Source: Pseudomonas hydrolytica
GTDB taxonomy: Bacteria; Pseudomonadota; Gammaproteobacteria; Pseudomonadales; Pseudomonadaceae
DNA: 64,000 nucleotides
NCBI RefSeq assembly: GCF_021495345.1
Contig: NZ_CP099397.1
Span: 3,782,001-3,846,000 of the forward strand
Reading direction: 5' to 3'
Under the pieces are notes generated by a model, which saw nothing but the letters and a program-made list of their open reading frames with translations, did not search any database and was not told the origin of the DNA. A program made the position numbers and the translations under genes. Of the stretch, positions 61,826-64,000 are shown piece after piece. The first letter of the stretch is position 1. Every line of letters begins with the position of its first letter.

Positions 61826-62640
61826 AACGCCCCCTCCGTTTCCAGCTGCGGCCGCTGGGTTGTTTCGCCATCGGCAACGTGCGCCGCTATCCCCGTCTGG
61901 CCCACGGCCACATGCGGTTTAAGCTCGTTGCGGGGCGTGTAGTCCCCACCATTTTGGGGCCGGAAGGGGATTGGCGCGTCGGTGAACAAATTCTCGAGAC
62001 GGACGCGCCAAGCCTCTTTGGCTGCCATGACATCTGCGGCGGTCAAGTTGCCAGTGCCGTATATGGCGAACGTCGGCAGCACATCGAACCCGGGGAAGTA
62101 GAGCGAGCCATGCGTGATCGGAAACAGCAATTGCTCGAGTGGTCCGTTGATACCGCGCGGCGAGTAATCCTCTGCGGGGCCGCCGACAGCGACAGACAAC
62201 ATGGCCCGCTTGCCCTTGAAGGCCCCGTCACCATAGCGGTAGGTGTTGCCAGCGCCCTTGTAGCCATGGGCGAGTCCGGCTGCCCAGACGCGGTCTATCC
62301 ATCCCTTCATGATGGCCGGCATGCCGTACCACCAAAGTGGAAACTGGAAGATGACGGCATCTGCCGCTAGAACCTTGTCTTGCTCTGCCGCCACGTCAGG
62401 GCTCTGGCGGCGATGACGATAGGCGTGGGCGGACTCTGCGCCGAACGACAGCCGCTGAGGGTTGGCCCGCTCAGGAAAGTCGTGCTCGTCGAATATCGCT
62501 TTCCAGCCCATGGCGTATAGATCGGACTGCAGGACCTCGTGCCCTTGCGCAGTCAAGCATTCAACAGACACATCCACCAGTTGCCGCGTTAGCGAGGAAG
62601 GCTCGGGATGGGCATAGATGATCAGTACTCTTTTCGACAT
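61822..62640 (-). CDS. NAD(P)H dehydrogenase (quinone), flavodoxin-fold
   Basis: 272 residues of the Flavodoxin_2/NQO1/KefF group. MSKRVLIIYAHPEPSSLTRQLVD is the phosphate-binding loop; FQFPLWWYGMPAIMKGWIDRV and GGPAEDYSPRGINGP are family blocks. The chain is about 25 residues longer than KefF-type members. Divergent from a LysR gene across 89 bp, a standard regulator-target pair. Likely reduces quinones or related electrophiles. Confidence 0.86.
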   Translation of the reverse strand: MSKRVLIIYAHPEPSSLTRQLVDVSVECLTAQGHEVLQSDLYAMGWKAIFDEHDFPERANPQRLSFGAESAHAYRHRRQSPDVAAEQDKVLAADAVIFQFPLWWYGMPAIMKGWIDRVWAAGLAHGYKGAGNTYRYGDGAFKGKRAMLSVAVGGPAEDYSPRGINGPLEQLLFPITHGSLYFPGFDVLPTFAIYGTGNLTAADVMAAKEAWRVRLENLFTDAPIPFRPQNGGDYTPRNELKPHVAVGQTGIAAHVADGETTQRPQLETEGAL

Positions 62641-62729
62641 GAAGGACGACTCCGCTGTGATGTCGCTGGAGTGTCGCGAGGCTCGGGCCCTCTGTGAAAT
62701 CGCAAAATTTTCCTGCTAGCATAAGTTCG

Positions 62730-63668
62730 ATGGATACCAGACGCCTTGATCTCAATCTGCTTGTGACGTTGGAGGCCCTTCTCATCGAGCAGAACGTGAC
62801 CAGGGCGGCCGCCCGTCTGCATTTGAGCCAGCCAGCAGTCAGCGCGCAGTTGAGCCGCCTGCGCGACGTCTTCAACGACCCTCTTCTGATCCCCGCGCAG
62901 CGTGGAATGACCCCCACGGTCAAAGCCTTGGAGCTGCTCGTGCCGCTTCGCCAAGCATTGGACCAAGTAAGGGCCACCGTCACTACTCATCTGAATTTCG
63001 AACCCGCGACGGCGAGCCTGACGGTATCAATCGCCTGCACGGATTACGTGCAGGCGGCCTTGATCAAGCATCTCGTTGTCGCCATGCGGCGCGAAGCGCC
63101 GGGTGTCCGTATCGCACTGCGCATCCTGGACGTACCACAGCTGGAGCTGCAGATGACCCGCGGCGAGGTGGATCTGGCGGTGATCAACATGAACGGAGCT
63201 CCGCCCGCGCTGCACTCGCAACACCTCTACGATGAGAGTTACGTGCTGATCGGGCGTCGAGGGCACCCAAGCCTGCGTGCGGGCCTGACGGTGGATGAGT
63301 TCGCGCAGCTGGAACATGTCGTGGTGTCACTACGCGGCGGAGGCTTCTCTACCTCGGTGGATAACGCCTTGGTAGCGCGAGGGCTGCGGCGTAACGTAGT
63401 TCTGTCAGCGTCGTCATTTCTGCCAGTACCGGAGTTGGTCGCGCAGTCGGATTGTGTGGCCCTGGTTCCACGTCGTCTCGTAGAAGGTCGTGACGAGCAG
63501 CTGCTGTGCGTAGCCCCTCCATTGCCGGTGGAAGGTTTTGCGATCGGCATGTTCTGGCATGAGCGCTCGGATGGGCACGCCGGCTTCAGGTGGGTGCGTG
63601 AGTTCATCACTCTGGTAGCCGATTCGCGGGCATCCGATTCAACCGAGTCAAACAGTCAGGCCGGGTAG
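62730..63668 (+). CDS. LysR-family transcriptional regulator (NodD/LinR-like)
   Basis: 312 residues. DLNLLVTLEALLIEQNVTRAAARLHLSQPAVSAQLSRLRDVFNDPLLIPAQRGMTPT is the helix-turn-helix of the NodD/LeuO group. The effector domain includes VSIACTDYVQ and LPVPELVAQSDCVALVPRRL. ATG at 62730 is preferred over a GTG 36 bp upstream. It is divergent from the quinone-reductase/YciI pair, which it probably controls; the AAAATTTT palindrome at 62705-62712 lies in the shared region. Confidence 0.87.
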   Translation: MDTRRLDLNLLVTLEALLIEQNVTRAAARLHLSQPAVSAQLSRLRDVFNDPLLIPAQRGMTPTVKALELLVPLRQALDQVRATVTTHLNFEPATASLTVSIACTDYVQAALIKHLVVAMRREAPGVRIALRILDVPQLELQMTRGEVDLAVINMNGAPPALHSQHLYDESYVLIGRRGHPSLRAGLTVDEFAQLEHVVVSLRGGGFSTSVDNALVARGLRRNVVLSASSFLPVPELVAQSDCVALVPRRLVEGRDEQLLCVAPPLPVEGFAIGMFWHERSDGHAGFRWVREFITLVADSRASDSTESNSQAG

Positions 63669-63889
63669 TTAATCGCATTATTCAGATGCGGCCTCGCGTA
63701 GCTCGCGGCGTCTCTGTATTTGCGGCAGACATGTTTTGAAGCGGAAATGGTGCTCGCTGCTCTGGCCGATTGCAGCCGGTCAGGACGGGCTCCTGTCGGC
63801 CAGGAGCGGACGGTGAGAAGTACCAATATCATGGTCTGCCGCCGATTCCCCCCTCATTTACAGAGGCCAGAACCAACAGAAATGCGACA

Positions 63890-64000
63890 TTAGGAAGTCA
63901 CTTCGTCAGTGTCACCGTCTACGCCGATATGCCGCAGCGTGATCGCTGCCAGCGCAGCCAGGACAGCGATGCAGATAGCGCTGGTTACCGCTGCCAAGTT
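63890..64000 (-). CDS. C-terminal end of a membrane transporter, probably MFS (truncated by window edge)
   Basis: The last 36 residues before a TAA at 63890. The visible part has one hydrophobic helix (ICIAVLAALAAITL) and then a short acidic tail ending DGDTDEVTS, as at the C-terminus of MFS drug or aromatic-acid exporters. The rest lies beyond base 64000. The 221 bp between this and the LysR gene show no further gene. Confidence 0.45.
   Translation of the reverse strand, partial: NLAAVTSAICIAVLAALAAITLRHIGVDGDTDEVTS

Overview
The window looks like chromosome of a Pseudomonas in the broad sense, most likely the P. mendocina / P. oleovorans / P. pseudoalcaligenes (Ectopseudomonas) group. The reasons are high GC with G/C-ending codons, a GcsR-linked glycine cleavage operon, an OprD-type porin, SoxR beside a flavin reductase, and many short GTAG-headed REP palindromes. 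The species is inference. The only RNA gene seen is one tRNA-Thr. No insertion sequence, transposase, CRISPR array, prophage or rRNA was found.

Layout. 0-8.4 kb: glycine catabolism. A truncated gcsR, a Cu/Zn superoxide dismutase gene, then gcvH-gcvP-glyA-gcvT behind a consensus sigma-54 promoter with two GcsR-like sites. The sdaA gene expected between glyA and gcvT is missing. 8.4-15.3 kb: flavin reductase/soxR pair, an isomerase, an OprD porin with a long leader, an M14 carboxypeptidase, a Sel1 lipoprotein, and a YCII-DUF899-SnoaL trio. 15.5-21.8 kb: a GntR/UTRA regulator and a compact ABC import operon that also encodes a cytoplasmic alkaline-phosphatase-superfamily hydrolase and a HAD phosphatase. 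I read it as an organophosphate uptake-and-hydrolysis module; its substrate is unknown.

21.8-44 kb: mostly housekeeping and solitary genes: quinone reductase, CAP-domain protein, parvulin, two diguanylate cyclases, exporters, a YebC/YeeN protein, a Nudix hydrolase, an FHA / Ser-Thr kinase / PP2C trio, tRNA-Thr, a CvfB-type S1 protein, an aldose dehydrogenase and an MFS transporter. 44.2-48.7 kb: a 723-residue tubulin/FtsZ-superfamily protein followed by an MHYT-GGDEF-EAL protein. 48.7-49.2 kb: a tandem array of REP pairs with a period of about 124 bp. 49.2-54.2 kb: hyi-glxR and a PhnCDE-like ABC operon, probably for selenate or another oxyanion.

54.4-64 kb: an accessory-looking block. A XylR/DmpR/MopR-type activator keeps the zinc and phenol-contacting residues of MopR. 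It lies directly upstream of a sigma-54 promoter with two UAS-like palindromes 29 bp apart, which should drive a secreted SnoaL-like protein, an aldehyde dehydrogenase and WrbA. Two LysR regulators and a flavodoxin-fold oxidoreductase/YciI pair follow, and the window ends inside a probable MFS gene.

The most unusual items are the tubulin-like protein, the phenol-type regulon without a visible phenol hydroxylase, the organophosphate module with paired operators, and REP elements whose GTAG head forms the stop codon of three neighbouring genes.
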